DNA of 64,000 bases from Pseudooceanicola antarcticus (GTDB lineage: Bacteria > Pseudomonadota > Alphaproteobacteria > Rhodobacterales > Rhodobacteraceae): contig NZ_OBEA01000008.1 of NCBI RefSeq assembly GCF_900215355.1, positions 62,001 to 126,000 on the forward strand. Reading direction: 5' to 3'. Shown piece by piece: positions 16,901 to 25,159 of the stretch (position 1 is the first letter of the stretch; each line of letters begins with the position of its first letter). A program made the position numbers and the translations under genes. Under the pieces are notes generated by a model that was not told where the DNA came from, ran no database searches, and saw nothing but the letters and a program-made list of their open reading frames with translations.

Positions 16901-17692
16901 TCACACCTGCAATACCGAGCTGACCAGCAGCTGGGTATACTCATGCTGCGGATCGTCCAGCACCTGGTCGGTCAGGCCGGTTTCCACCACCTGCCCCGAC
17001 TTCATCACCATCAGCCGGTCCGCCAGAAGACGCACCACGGCAAGGTCATGGGTCACGATGATCGCCGAGAGCCCCATCTCGCGCACCAGCCCGCGCAGGA
17101 GATCCAGCAGGCGCGCCTGGACCGAGACATCAAGCCCGCCGGTCGGCTCATCCATGAAGACCAGCCGGGGACCCGTCACCAGGTTGCGGGCGATCTGCAG
17201 CCGCTGCCGCATGCCGCCCGAGAAGGCGGTCGGACGATCATCCACCCGGTCCTCGGCAATCTCGACCCGGCCCAGCCAGTCGACGGCCTGTTCGCGGATA
17301 TTGCCGTAGTGCCGCGCACCCAGCCCCATCAGCCGCTCGCCCACGTTGCCGCCCGCGCTGACATTCATCCGCAGTCCCTCATGGGCATGCTGATGCACGA
17401 AGGCCCATTCGGTCCGCGACAGCATCCGCCGCTCGGGCTCGCTCATGGTCACCGTGTCGACCATCCGGCCGGCGCGATCAAACAGCACATGCCCCCGGTC
17501 CGGCGCCAGATGCCCGGCGAGGCAATTCAGCAGCGTCGTCTTGCCGGAACCGCTTTCGCCGACGATGCCCATGACCTCACCGGGGTGCAGATCGAAAGAG
17601 ACCGCCTCGCAGCCCACGCGGCTGCCATAGTACTTGGCCAGCCCCTCGACCCGCAGCAGCGGGCCGGTGTCGATATCGGTCATGTCCTTCAT
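16901..17692 (-). CDS. phnK: C-P lyase ABC-type ATP-binding protein PhnK
   Basis: This 263-residue ATPase has Walker [15 protein letters not shown], signature [15 protein letters not shown] and Walker [16 protein letters not shown]. PhnK docks on the PhnGHIJ core next to PhnJ. ATG 17692 (MKDMTDID) is preferred because GAGG lies 5 bases upstream; ATG 17683 is also in frame. It lies 43 bases after phnJ and is separated from phnL by a repeat element, but its TGA overlaps a GTG in the phnL frame. Confidence 0.94.
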   Translation of the reverse strand: MKDMTDIDTGPLLRVEGLAKYYGSRVGCEAVSFDLHPGEVMGIVGESGSGKTTLLNCLAGHLAPDRGHVLFDRAGRMVDTVTMSEPERRMLSRTEWAFVHQHAHEGLRMNVSAGGNVGERLMGLGARHYGNIREQAVDWLGRVEIAEDRVDDRPTAFSGGMRQRLQIARNLVTGPRLVFMDEPTGGLDVSVQARLLDLLRGLVREMGLSAIIVTHDLAVVRLLADRLMVMKSGQVVETGLTDQVLDDPQHEYTQLLVSSVLQV

Positions 17693-17735
17693 TGGTCCTC
17701 GCTCCATCCGGTTGCCGGGGTATTCATCCGGTCGC

Positions 17736-18617
17736 TCATGCCGCATCCTCCGCCACGCCCAGGGCGCCGACATGGCCCGCCTCGCGCCGCTCGCGGCAGA
17801 AGTCGGTGTCCGAGCAGACATACATCCGCCCGCCCGCGTCATCGGTGATCACCTCGTCGAGATAGCTCTCGCCCGCGCCGCAAAGATCGCAGCACTGCGG
17901 CGCCTTCATGCGCTGGAAGGGGTAGTCCTCGAAGTCGAGGCTGACCACCTGGGTATGGGGCGGAATGGCGTAGATCCTTTGCTCGCGGCCCGCGCCGAAT
18001 AGCTGGATGCCCGACATCTCGAGCTTCGGGTTGTCGAACTTGGGGATCGGGCTGGGATCCATCACGTAGCGCCCCTCGACCTTCACCGGATAGGCGTAGG
18101 AGGTGGCGATCTCGCCGTGCCGCGCGATATCCTCGTAAAGCTTCACATGCATCAGGCCATATTCCTCGAGCGCATGCATCTTCCGCGTCTCGACCTCAGA
18201 GGGTTCGAGGAAGCGCAGCGGCTCGGGGATCGGCACCTGGTAGACCAGCACCTGGCCCTCGGTCAGGTCACGCTCGGGGATGCGGTGGCGGGTCTGGATG
18301 ACGGTGGCCTCGGTGGTCTTCTCGGTGGTCTCCACCTGGGCGACCTTCTCGAAGAAGCGCCGGATCGAGACCGCGTTGGTGGTGTCATCGGCGCCCTGGT
18401 CGATCACCTTGAAGCGATCCTCGGGCACCATGATGGCCGCCGAGATCTGCACGCCGCCGGTGCCCCAGCCATAGGGCATGGGCATCTCGCGGCTGGCGAA
18501 GGGCACCTGGTAGCCCGGAATGGCCAGGCCCTTCAGCAGCGCCCGCCGGATCATCCGCTTGGTCTGCTCGTCGAGATAGGCGAAGTTGTACTCGCCCGAG
18601 ATCTGTTCCGCGCTCAT
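17736..18617 (-). CDS. phnJ: C-P lyase radical-SAM subunit PhnJ
   Basis: This 293-residue enzyme cleaves the carbon-phosphorus bond of ribose-1-phosphonate 5-phosphate. Its non-canonical iron-sulfur ligands are visible near the C-terminus: CCDLCGAG, then a cysteine 21-22 residues on (YVCSDTDFC), including the cysteine used as thiyl radical in E. coli. The stretch MPMPYGWGTGGVQ is also typical. ATG 18617 is chosen from homology and overlaps by 4 bases the stop of the small ORF that fills the gap after phnI. Longer frames upstream run antisense or out of frame through phnI. Confidence 0.96.
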   Translation of the reverse strand: MSAEQISGEYNFAYLDEQTKRMIRRALLKGLAIPGYQVPFASREMPMPYGWGTGGVQISAAIMVPEDRFKVIDQGADDTTNAVSIRRFFEKVAQVETTEKTTEATVIQTRHRIPERDLTEGQVLVYQVPIPEPLRFLEPSEVETRKMHALEEYGLMHVKLYEDIARHGEIATSYAYPVKVEGRYVMDPSPIPKFDNPKLEMSGIQLFGAGREQRIYAIPPHTQVVSLDFEDYPFQRMKAPQCCDLCGAGESYLDEVITDDAGGRMYVCSDTDFCRERREAGHVGALGVAEDAA

Positions 18618-18730
18618 GCTCCGCACTCCCTGGACATGGGCACCACGCCCCCTGCCCCTATCCGATGGCTGAAAATACTGTCGCCGAAGGCTTCGGCCCC
18701 GCAGGGGACGAAATCGCGCTCTCCGTTCAT
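18614..18730 (-). CDS. Small ORF of 38 residues exactly bridging phnI and phnJ
   Basis: The frame starts at ATG 18730 and overlaps the phnI TGA (ATGA). It ends with a TGA at 18614-18616 that overlaps the phnJ ATG (ATGA again). It therefore fills the whole phnI-phnJ gap with 4-base overlaps at both ends, the geometry of translational coupling. The peptide starts MNGERDFVPCGAEAFG and includes SIFSHR, the translation of a dispersed repeat. No domain is recognised. It could be a real small peptide or, more likely, a frame maintained so that ribosomes pass from phnI to phnJ. Confidence 0.4.
   Translation of the reverse strand: MNGERDFVPCGAEAFGDSIFSHRIGAGGVVPMSRECGA
18660..18680. repeat. Dispersed repeat copy 2, in the phnI-phnJ gap
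   Basis: The same 21-base core as at 16840-16860, with GA in the variable positions. It is followed by a GCCGAAGGCTTCGGC hairpin (18683-18697). It lies in the translated frame of the bridging ORF, in the same phase as copy 1. Confidence 0.7.
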
Positions 18731-19833
18731 TCTGCCGCCTCCTGATGCCCTGCCTCGTCCGCCTCGCGGCGGATCTTGCGCACCAGCTCCAGCTCGGACT
18801 GGAAGTCGACGTAATGAGGCAGCTTGATATGCTCCAGGAAGCCCGTCGCCTGGATATTGTCGCAGTGATAGAGGACGAATTCCTCGTCCTGCGCCGGCGC
18901 GCCCTTGTCGTCCTCGCCGAACTCCTTCCAGCGCAGCGCCCGGTCGACCAGCGCCATGGAAATCGCCTTGCGCTCGGTCTGGCCGAAGACGAGGCCATAG
19001 CCGCGGGTGAACTGCGGCGGCTCGGACTTCGAGCCCAGGAACTGGTTCACGGTCTCGCATTCGGTCAGCACCACCTCGCCGATCTCGATGGCGAAGCCCA
19101 GCTCGGGGATCTCGGCCTCGACGGCGACCGTGCCGATGCGCAGCTCACCGACGAAGGGGTGGTTCTTGGCGTAGCCCCGCTGGGTCGAATAGGCCATCGA
19201 CAGCACGAAGCCCTCGTCGCCACGGGTCAGGCTCTGCAGGCGCAGGGGCCGCGCGGCGGGAAGCTCCAGCGGCTGGCGGGTCAGGTCGTCGGGCTGATCC
19301 TCAGCGGGCGCAGGCGCGATCTCCTGCTGGATCAGACCTTCCTTGTTGAGGAACTCGGTCACCCGCGGCATCTGGGGATGGTCCTCCGCGCCAGCCTCGG
19401 GCGCGGCCTCGGGACGTTCCAGCCCCTCCGCTTCCAGTGCGAAATCCAGCAGCCGGTGCGTGTAGTCGAAGGTCGGCCCCAGCACCTGCCCGCCCGGCAC
19501 ATCCTTGAAGGTGGCCGAGATCCGGCGGTCGCATTCCATCGCCCCCGTGTCCACGGGCAGCGAATAGCCGAAACGCGGCAGGGTCGTGCGATAGGCCCGG
19601 ATCAGGAAGATCGCCTCGATCAGGTCGCCGCGCGCCTGCTTGATCGCCAGGGCCGCCAGGTCGGGATCGTAGAGAGACCCCTCGGCCATCACCCGGTTCA
19701 CCGCCAGCGCCAGCTGTTCGCGGATCTGCGGGATCGTGAGCTCGGCCACGGAGGGATCCCCGCGCCGCGCCTCGTCCAGCCACTCATGGGCATTGTCGAT
19801 GGCCTTCTCGCCACCTTTCACCGCCACATACAT
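18727..19833 (-). CDS. phnI: C-P lyase core subunit PhnI
   Basis: This 368-residue protein starts MYVAVKGGEKAIDNAHEWLD and contains LGPTFDYTHRLLDFALEAEG and SYSLP-type PhnI stretches, with the length usual for the family (about 355-370). PhnI has nucleosidase activity alone. With PhnG, PhnH and PhnL it exchanges the adenine of MgATP for phosphonate. Its ATG overlaps the phnH stop by one base (TGATG), and its stop overlaps the bridging small ORF. Confidence 0.95.
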   Translation of the reverse strand: MYVAVKGGEKAIDNAHEWLDEARRGDPSVAELTIPQIREQLALAVNRVMAEGSLYDPDLAALAIKQARGDLIEAIFLIRAYRTTLPRFGYSLPVDTGAMECDRRISATFKDVPGGQVLGPTFDYTHRLLDFALEAEGLERPEAAPEAGAEDHPQMPRVTEFLNKEGLIQQEIAPAPAEDQPDDLTRQPLELPAARPLRLQSLTRGDEGFVLSMAYSTQRGYAKNHPFVGELRIGTVAVEAEIPELGFAIEIGEVVLTECETVNQFLGSKSEPPQFTRGYGLVFGQTERKAISMALVDRALRWKEFGEDDKGAPAQDEEFVLYHCDNIQATGFLEHIKLPHYVDFQSELELVRKIRREADEAGHQEAAE

Positions 19834-20411
19834 CAGAGAGCCTCCTCGATCCGGGTCGAGCGCGGCAGCGCCCAGAGGCTCGCCCCGCGGGTGAAGTAGA
19901 AATCGAGCCCCAGCGGGAATTGCGCCCGGTTGGCCTCGAAACAGCTGCGCTCGGGCAACAGGGCCGCCCGCGCCTGCTTCAGGCCGGGACCCGAGAGGCT
20001 GACCTCGACGCCCTGCCAGGCCCCGTCGACGATCAGCGTCGCCGAGCGGTCGGGATATTCCGCCGTGCCCTGGGGATAGGCCGTCAGCGCGCCAAGCGCC
20101 TGCCAGGTGCCAAGGGCGAAGGCCGCCTCACCGGCGCCTGTCAACGGCGCGCCACAGTGGAAGGTGATCCAGTCGCGCACCTCGGCGCGGTCGTGATCGC
20201 CCGCCAGATGCACCGGCGTCTCGGGGTCGCAGAGCACCAGCAGCAGGGTCGCCGCCGCCGGGCTGACCGGCGCGGGCGCCTGGGCCAGGTCGCTCAGCTC
20301 GCGAAGGCTGCCGGGCTGCGCCATGGCCTCCAGCGCGGCGCGGAATGCGCGGGCCGATTGCCGGGGCGCATCGCTGAAACCGCCCATCAGGGCCTCACTT
20401 GCCATCGCCAT
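19833..20411 (-). CDS. phnH: C-P lyase core subunit PhnH
   Basis: This 192-residue protein begins near GGFSDAPRQSARAFRAALEAMAQPG, the PhnH N-terminus, and ends with FPLGLDFYFT, the family's GxDxxF region. PhnH is a non-catalytic homologue of PLP-transferase folds that completes the hexameric or octameric core. Three in-frame ATGs exist (20411, 20405, 20387). ATG 20411 is chosen because it shares one base with the phnG stop (TGATG), as seen again at the phnH-phnI junction. Confidence 0.93.
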   Translation of the reverse strand: MAMASEALMGGFSDAPRQSARAFRAALEAMAQPGSLRELSDLAQAPAPVSPAAATLLLVLCDPETPVHLAGDHDRAEVRDWITFHCGAPLTGAGEAAFALGTWQALGALTAYPQGTAEYPDRSATLIVDGAWQGVEVSLSGPGLKQARAALLPERSCFEANRAQFPLGLDFYFTRGASLWALPRSTRIEEAL

Positions 20412-20875
20412 CAGTCTTCTCCCCGAACCATGGTGAAGAAATCCACCTTCGTGCCGGCGGCCTTGCCGGCGCGGGCGGCCTTGGCGGCGGCCATCTCGGC
20501 CTCCAGCACCGCCAGCAGCTCCGCGCGCAGGCTCTCGGCCTCGACGCCCTGCATGCCGGCATCGACCAGGGCCGCGATCTCGGCCTTCCGGCGGTCGCGC
20601 CCCTGCACCATGGCATGGCCCACCCGGCCGTCCGAGAGCTTCAGCGCGCAGCGCGTCACCGTCATCTCGCCAAGATTGAAGGCCGCCCCGGTGCCGCCGG
20701 CCCGGCCCCGCACCATCATTCCGCCCACCTCGGGCGCCCGCAGCCAGCCGAAACCGGGGGCCGCGCCCCGCGCTTCCCACAGCTCTGCCAGCCGCGCCGG
20801 GGGCGCCTTGGCCAACAGAGACATCCAGCCGCGCCGGGCCTTCTCTGCTTCCGTCAATTCGCGCGCTTCCGCCAT
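20411..20875 (-). CDS. phnG: C-P lyase core subunit PhnG
   Basis: This 154-residue protein has the PhnG pattern RRGWMSLLAKAP, then GGMMVRGRAGGTGAAFNLGE and GRVGHAMVQGRDRRKAEIAAL. It is the first gene of the C-P lyase operon and part of the PhnGHIJ core that displaces adenine from ATP with PhnI. ATG 20875 is chosen; a longer frame to 20911 would start inside the operator. The divergent regulator gene phnF shares this control region. Confidence 0.93.
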   Translation of the reverse strand: MAEARELTEAEKARRGWMSLLAKAPPARLAELWEARGAAPGFGWLRAPEVGGMMVRGRAGGTGAAFNLGEMTVTRCALKLSDGRVGHAMVQGRDRRKAEIAALVDAGMQGVEAESLRAELLAVLEAEMAAAKAARAGKAAGTKVDFFTMVRGED

Positions 20876-20891
20876 TAGACACCTTGCCGAT

Positions 20892-20919
20892 TTGTCTAGA
20901 TTACTATACAACTAGACAA
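20892..20919. promoter_or_regulatory. PhnF operator between phnG and phnF
   Basis: TTGTCTAG (20892-20899) and CTAGACAA (20912-20919) are exact reverse complements with a 12-base AT-rich spacer containing TATA-like sequence. The dyad sits in the divergent phnG/phnF region and resembles operators of GntR/HutC regulators. On the minus strand TATAGT within it could be the phnG -10, so binding would repress phnG transcription. Confidence 0.75.
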
Positions 20920-20981
20920 ATCATTACGCCCCGGCCCCTCATCGCACAAGCCCCGGCGGCAAACATCCGGATGAAATTTTG

Positions 20982-21731
20982 ATGACAGATGCAAAGACCC
21001 ACGGGCCACGGAAGACGGCTCTCTGGCGCTCGATCGCGGATGCGCTGACCAATGACATCGCCAGCGGGCGCTACCGCCCCGGCGACCGGCTGCCGACCGA
21101 GGCCGAGCTCTCGGCCCGTTTCGGGGTCAACCGCCACACGGTGCGCCGCGGCCTGGCGGCGCTGGCCGAAGCCGGGCTGACCCATGCCCGCCGCGGCGCC
21201 GGGGTCTTCGTGGCGCAGAGCCCCACCGATTATCCCATCGGGCGCCGGGTGCGCTTTCACCAGAACATCCGCGCCGCGGGCCGCCTGCCCGCCCGCCGCA
21301 TCCTGCTGAAGGAGAGCCGCGCCGCCACCCTCGACGAGGCCGAGATACTGGCCATCGCCCAGGGTGCGCCGGTCTTCGTCACCGAGGGGCTCTCGCTGGC
21401 CGATGATCAGCCCATGGCGCTCTTCCGCTCGATCTTCCCGCTCGACCGCCTGCCCGGCATGCCCGCCTCGCTCGAGCGGCTCTCGTCGATCACCCTGGCC
21501 CTGCGCGACAACGGCATCCCCGATTACACCCGCGCCTGGACCCGCGTGACGGCGAAGCTGGCCAATGCCCACCAGGCGCTGCACCTGCAGGTGAAAGAGG
21601 GCGACCCGATCCTGCGCACCACCTCTCTCAACGTCGACCCGACGGGCGCGGCACTGGAATACGGGCGCACCTGGTTCGCGGGCGACCGGGTGACCCTGAC
21701 GCTTGGCGGAGACGACGACCAGGGGGGCTGA
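20982..21731 (+). CDS. phnF: GntR/HutC-family regulator PhnF
   Basis: This 249-residue regulator has a GntR winged helix at about residues 10-75 (LPTEAELSARFGVNRHTVRRGLAAL) and a UTRA ligand domain at about 95-240. PhnF proteins repress the C-P lyase operon and respond to a phosphonate-pathway or phosphate-related ligand. ATG 20982 gives the protein MTDAKTHGPRK. It is divergent from phnG across the dyad operator and is probably autoregulated. A phnM paralogue follows 116 bases downstream. Confidence 0.92.
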   Translation: MTDAKTHGPRKTALWRSIADALTNDIASGRYRPGDRLPTEAELSARFGVNRHTVRRGLAALAEAGLTHARRGAGVFVAQSPTDYPIGRRVRFHQNIRAAGRLPARRILLKESRAATLDEAEILAIAQGAPVFVTEGLSLADDQPMALFRSIFPLDRLPGMPASLERLSSITLALRDNGIPDYTRAWTRVTAKLANAHQALHLQVKEGDPILRTTSLNVDPTGAALEYGRTWFAGDRVTLTLGGDDDQGG

Positions 21732-21847
21732 ATGGGGACCGGGCCAGAACCGGGCGGGCGCGCGCAATTCTGCGCCGGGGCCGGCGAAACGTCACGCTGA
21801 CGATACAATCGCAGGTTATCCACAACGCAGAAAACCCGAGCAGAGTC

Positions 21848-23032
21848 ATGCCAGTTACATTGCCCAGTTTGCGTCTCACAGGCGCCCAGGTCCTGCGCGA
21901 CGGCGCGCTGCAAAGCCGTTCCATTGCCTTCGCCGAGGGCCGCATCACCCGCGGCCCCCTGCCCGAGATCGACCTGTCGGGCTACCTGGTCCTGCCCGGT
22001 ATCATCGACCTGCACGGCGATGCCTTCGAGCGCCATATCGCCCCCCGCCCCTCGGCGCCCTTCCCCGTCGAGACCGGCCTGCGCGCCACCGACCGCGAGG
22101 CGGCCGCCAATGGCGTGACCACCGCCTGGCTGGCGCAAAGCTGGAGCTGGGAGGGCGGCGCGCGCAGCCCCGCCTTCACGCTGGAGCTGCTGGAGGCGCT
22201 GGCGCGCTACCGCCACCACCATGCGCTGACCGACCTGCGGGTGCAGATCCGCTGCGAGACCCATACCGTCGAGACCGAGTCCCGGCTGCTCTCTGCCATC
22301 CGCGACCACGGCGTCGACTACGTGGTCTTCAACAACCACCTGGAAGAGGCCGCGCAGATGATGGCCGCCCGCCCCGAGGACCTGATGGTATGGGCGAAGA
22401 AGGCCGGGCGCAGCCCGCAGGAGCACATGAAGATCGTGCAGGAGGCCAAGCGCCAGGCCCGCGAGGTGCCGCGCTACCTCTGTCGCCTGGCCGAGCAGTT
22501 CGACAGCATGGGCGTGACCTACGGCAGCCATGACGATCCCGATGGCGAGACCCGAGAGACCTTCTCGATGATCGGCGCCAAGATCTGCGAGTTCCCCACG
22601 GCGCGGTCGGCGGCAGCGCTGGCCCATGCGGTCGGGGACCCGATCCTTATGGGGGCGCCCAACGTGGTGCGTGGCGGCTCGCAATCCGGCAATATCGCCG
22701 CCGAGGAGCTGATCCGCGCCGGCCTCTGCGATGCGCTGGTCTCGGATTACTACTACCCGGCGCTGCACCAGGCCGCCTTCGCCCTGGTGGACCGGGGCAT
22801 CCTGCCGCTGGCCGCCGCCTGGGAGATGGTCTCGACCCGCCCGGCCGAGATCCTGCGCCTGCACGACCGTGGCCGCCTGGCCCCCGGCCTGCGCGCCGAC
22901 ATGGTGGTGATCAACGAGGACACCCGCGCCATCGAGGCGACGATCTCGGGGGGGCGCATTGCCCATCTGGCAGGCGAGGCCGCGCATCGTTTCGCCATGC
23001 CGCCGCAACGCAACGCCATGGCGGCAGAGTAA
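21848..23032 (+). CDS. Second, diverged PhnM-like amidohydrolase
   Basis: This 394-residue protein keeps the PhnM frame: metal HxD in IIDLHGDAFERHIAPRP, YGSHDDPDGET, MGAPNVVRGGSQSGN and LVSDYYYPALHQAAF. It differs from the PhnM at 14394-15563. The MDHTPGQRQ motif is replaced by VFNNHLEE, and about 20 residues near the N-terminus diverge (RATDREAAANGVTTAW). It follows phnF on the same strand. It could be a phosphohydrolase acting on another ribosyl-phosphonate or a parallel diphosphatase. The general fold is sure; the exact reaction is not. Confidence 0.85.
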   Translation: MPVTLPSLRLTGAQVLRDGALQSRSIAFAEGRITRGPLPEIDLSGYLVLPGIIDLHGDAFERHIAPRPSAPFPVETGLRATDREAAANGVTTAWLAQSWSWEGGARSPAFTLELLEALARYRHHHALTDLRVQIRCETHTVETESRLLSAIRDHGVDYVVFNNHLEEAAQMMAARPEDLMVWAKKAGRSPQEHMKIVQEAKRQAREVPRYLCRLAEQFDSMGVTYGSHDDPDGETRETFSMIGAKICEFPTARSAAALAHAVGDPILMGAPNVVRGGSQSGNIAAEELIRAGLCDALVSDYYYPALHQAAFALVDRGILPLAAAWEMVSTRPAEILRLHDRGRLAPGLRADMVVINEDTRAIEATISGGRIAHLAGEAAHRFAMPPQRNAMAAE

Positions 23033-23057
23033 CCAGCACGGGGTGAAGGCCAGGACA

Positions 23058-23123
23058 AGGGCGGGGTGACCCCCGCCCTGCACCGCCGCATCGCGCACCC
23101 GTAGGGCGGGGTTTCACCCCGCC
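23058..23123. terminator. Two hairpins between convergent phnM-like and hexapeptide genes
   Basis: AGGGCGGGG (23058-23066) pairs with 23071-23079 across TGAC. GGCGGGG (23105-23111) pairs with CCCCGCC (23117-23123) across TTTCA. They lie between convergent stops, so each may serve one transcript. Neither has a long T-run. Confidence 0.55.
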
Positions 23124-23144
23124 GCCGGTTTCACCCCGCCGCCC

Positions 23145-23762
23145 TCAGCCCTCGTATTTCTCGAGAAACGCGAGCGCGGGCAGTTGGCGGAAGTCTTCAA
23201 GCCTTTCGCGCAGGACATCATGGTCCCAGTCCCACCAGGCCAGGGCCATCAGGCGCTCGGCCACCTCCGGGGGCTGGCGCAGGCGCAACACCCTGGCGGG
23301 GGTGCCGGCCACGATGGTGTAGGGGGCCACGTCCTTCGTCACCACCGCCCCCGAGGCCACCACCGCCCCATGGCCCAGCGTCACCTCGGGCTTGATCATC
23401 GCGCCATTGCCGATCCAGGTATCATGGCCGATCACCGCGCGCCGGGCGCGGCGGCGGCGGAAGAACTCTTCATCCACCTCCGCATCGTCCCAGTAGTCGG
23501 ACGAGCGATAGAGGAAGTGGTGACAGGCCGCCGTCTCCAGCGGGTGATCCGTGGCCCCGATCCGGGTGAAGGCGGCGATATTTGCAAACTTGCCGACCGA
23601 GGCATTTGCAATATCGGCATAGCGGTCGCAATAGGCGTAATCGTCGAAGCTGGACCAGGCGATGCGGCTGCCCTTTCCGATCTCGACGTAGCGGCCAAGG
23701 CTGGTTTCGGTCAGCTCCACATCGGGATGCAGGTAGGGCTCTGTTGCGCTGAGACGGGGCAT
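23145..23762 (-). CDS. Phosphonate-associated hexapeptide-repeat acetyltransferase-like protein
   Basis: This 205-residue protein has left-handed beta-helix hexapeptide repeats (ASVGKFANIAAFTRIG, DTWIGNGAMIKPEVTLGHGAVVASGAVV) and ends with the trimeric xenobiotic acetyltransferase tail PYTIVAGTPARVLRLR. The TDHPLE and YRSSDYWDD segments match the hexapeptide transferases repeatedly found with phn genes. It would acetylate a small, perhaps aminophosphonate, substrate, possibly replacing PhnO. ATG 23762 (MPRLSATEP) is where the homologous core begins; ATG 23816 is also in frame. It is the last gene of phnCDE1E2. Confidence 0.8.
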   Translation of the reverse strand: MPRLSATEPYLHPDVELTETSLGRYVEIGKGSRIAWSSFDDYAYCDRYADIANASVGKFANIAAFTRIGATDHPLETAACHHFLYRSSDYWDDAEVDEEFFRRRRARRAVIGHDTWIGNGAMIKPEVTLGHGAVVASGAVVTKDVAPYTIVAGTPARVLRLRQPPEVAERLMALAWWDWDHDVLRERLEDFRQLPALAFLEKYEG

Positions 23763-23836
23763 TGTCGTGCTTTCATGAACCGAGGGACCGCCCCCGGCGG
23801 GAGTAGTTTCAGCCATCGCATGGAAGAAGACGAGGG

Positions 23837-25159
23837 TTAATGTCCACCCTCGTCGCCCTTGATGAGCCGCCGCCGCAGCCAGCCAGAGAAACTGTCCATG
23901 GCAAAGACCATCAGGATCACCAGCACGATGTAATAGCTCACCTCTTCCCAGTCCTTCTGGGTGATCATCGCCTGGGTCAGCATCAGGCCGATGCCGCCGC
24001 CGGTGATGGCACCGATCACCGTGGCCGAGCGGGTGTTGCTTTCAAAGAAGTAAAGCACCTGGCTCAGCAGCACCGGGGTCACCTGCGGGATCACCCCGAA
24101 ACGGTAGCGCTGCACGGGCTTCGCGCCGGTCGAGCGGATGCCCTCGATCTGCTTCTCGTCGACGTTCTCCAGCGATTCCGAGAAGAGCTTGCCGAAGCTG
24201 CCGGTGTCGGTGAGCAGGATCGCCAGCGCCCCGGTCATCGGGCCGGGGCCGAAGGCGCGGGCCAGGATGATGGTCCAGATGAGCGCATCCACGCCACGGA
24301 AGAGGTCGAAGAGCCGCCGGAAGGCCTGGCGCACCAGCAAGAGCGGCGTGAAGTTGCGCGCTGCCAGGAAGGCCAGCGGCAGGGCCAGGATGGCCGCGCC
24401 GAAGGTGCCCAGGAAGGCCATCTGCACGGTCTCGAAGAGCGCCCAGGCCACATCCACGTGGCGCCACATCGAATTGTACCAGAAATCATGCCAGATCGCG
24501 CCCGCCTCGCCACCTGCGGCGCGGCTGACGATCTGGCCCAGCGACAGACCGTGATAGGGGCTGTCGAGGGTGAAGAAGAACAGCTCCCAGCCGGTGGAAT
24601 AGCGGAAGACCTCGGTGCGGTTGCGGGTGATGGTCAGCCGCCCCGCCTCGGTGGTGATGGCCACCCGGTTCTTCGAGGCGTTGATCCACTCGGGCATCTC
24701 GCCTGCGGGGAAGGTGGCATTGACCCCGCCACTGCCCGGCGCGGCGGTAATTAGACCATAGCCCGGCAGATCGTATTCCACGTGATCGGCGAAGTAGCGC
24801 ACCTCGTGCCCCTTGGGCAGCGTGATGACGGTGGTCTCGCCCGCGACCGACACCCAGTCCGGATGCGTGCCCTCTGGGTAGCGGCCCTTGCGCTCTCCCT
24901 CGATCGAGAATGCCACCTCGCCCGAGCGATTGTCACGGGTGACATGGGTCTTGTAGCTGTAGGTATCGCGCACCAGCTTCTGGCCGTTCTCCAGGCTGGC
25001 CGAGCCCAGCAGGGCCGGCACGTTGAAGGCGAAGAAGGCATAGGCCAGATAGACCAGCACCAGCGCGGGCAGTGCGAAGGCCAGCAGGCGCTTGCGGCGG
25101 AAGATCTGTTCGGCCTGGGATTTCAGGCTCGGGGCGTGGGCCTCTGCGGTCATGGTCAT
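23837..25159 (-). CDS. phnE: Phosphonate ABC transporter permease PhnE (second, long form)
   Basis: This 440-residue permease has one N-terminal transmembrane segment (about 28-48), a periplasmic region of about 170 residues, then the BPD_transp_1 domain with the EAA-like loop ENVDEKQIEGIRSTGAKP. The long insert between TM1 and TM2 is typical of the second PhnE copy in Rhodobacteraceae. ATG 25159 overlaps the stop of phnE1 by 4 bases (ATGA). Together with PhnE1 it forms a heterodimeric channel for the phosphonate importer. Confidence 0.92.
   Translation of the reverse strand: MTMTAEAHAPSLKSQAEQIFRRKRLLAFALPALVLVYLAYAFFAFNVPALLGSASLENGQKLVRDTYSYKTHVTRDNRSGEVAFSIEGERKGRYPEGTHPDWVSVAGETTVITLPKGHEVRYFADHVEYDLPGYGLITAAPGSGGVNATFPAGEMPEWINASKNRVAITTEAGRLTITRNRTEVFRYSTGWELFFFTLDSPYHGLSLGQIVSRAAGGEAGAIWHDFWYNSMWRHVDVAWALFETVQMAFLGTFGAAILALPLAFLAARNFTPLLLVRQAFRRLFDLFRGVDALIWTIILARAFGPGPMTGALAILLTDTGSFGKLFSESLENVDEKQIEGIRSTGAKPVQRYRFGVIPQVTPVLLSQVLYFFESNTRSATVIGAITGGGIGLMLTQAMITQKDWEEVSYYIVLVILMVFAMDSFSGWLRRRLIKGDEGGH

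Noticed and set aside
21785-21805. A Pho-box-like CTGACGATACAATCGCAG upstream of the phnM paralogue
   Set aside because: Only scattered agreement with the 7-4-7 half-site pattern.
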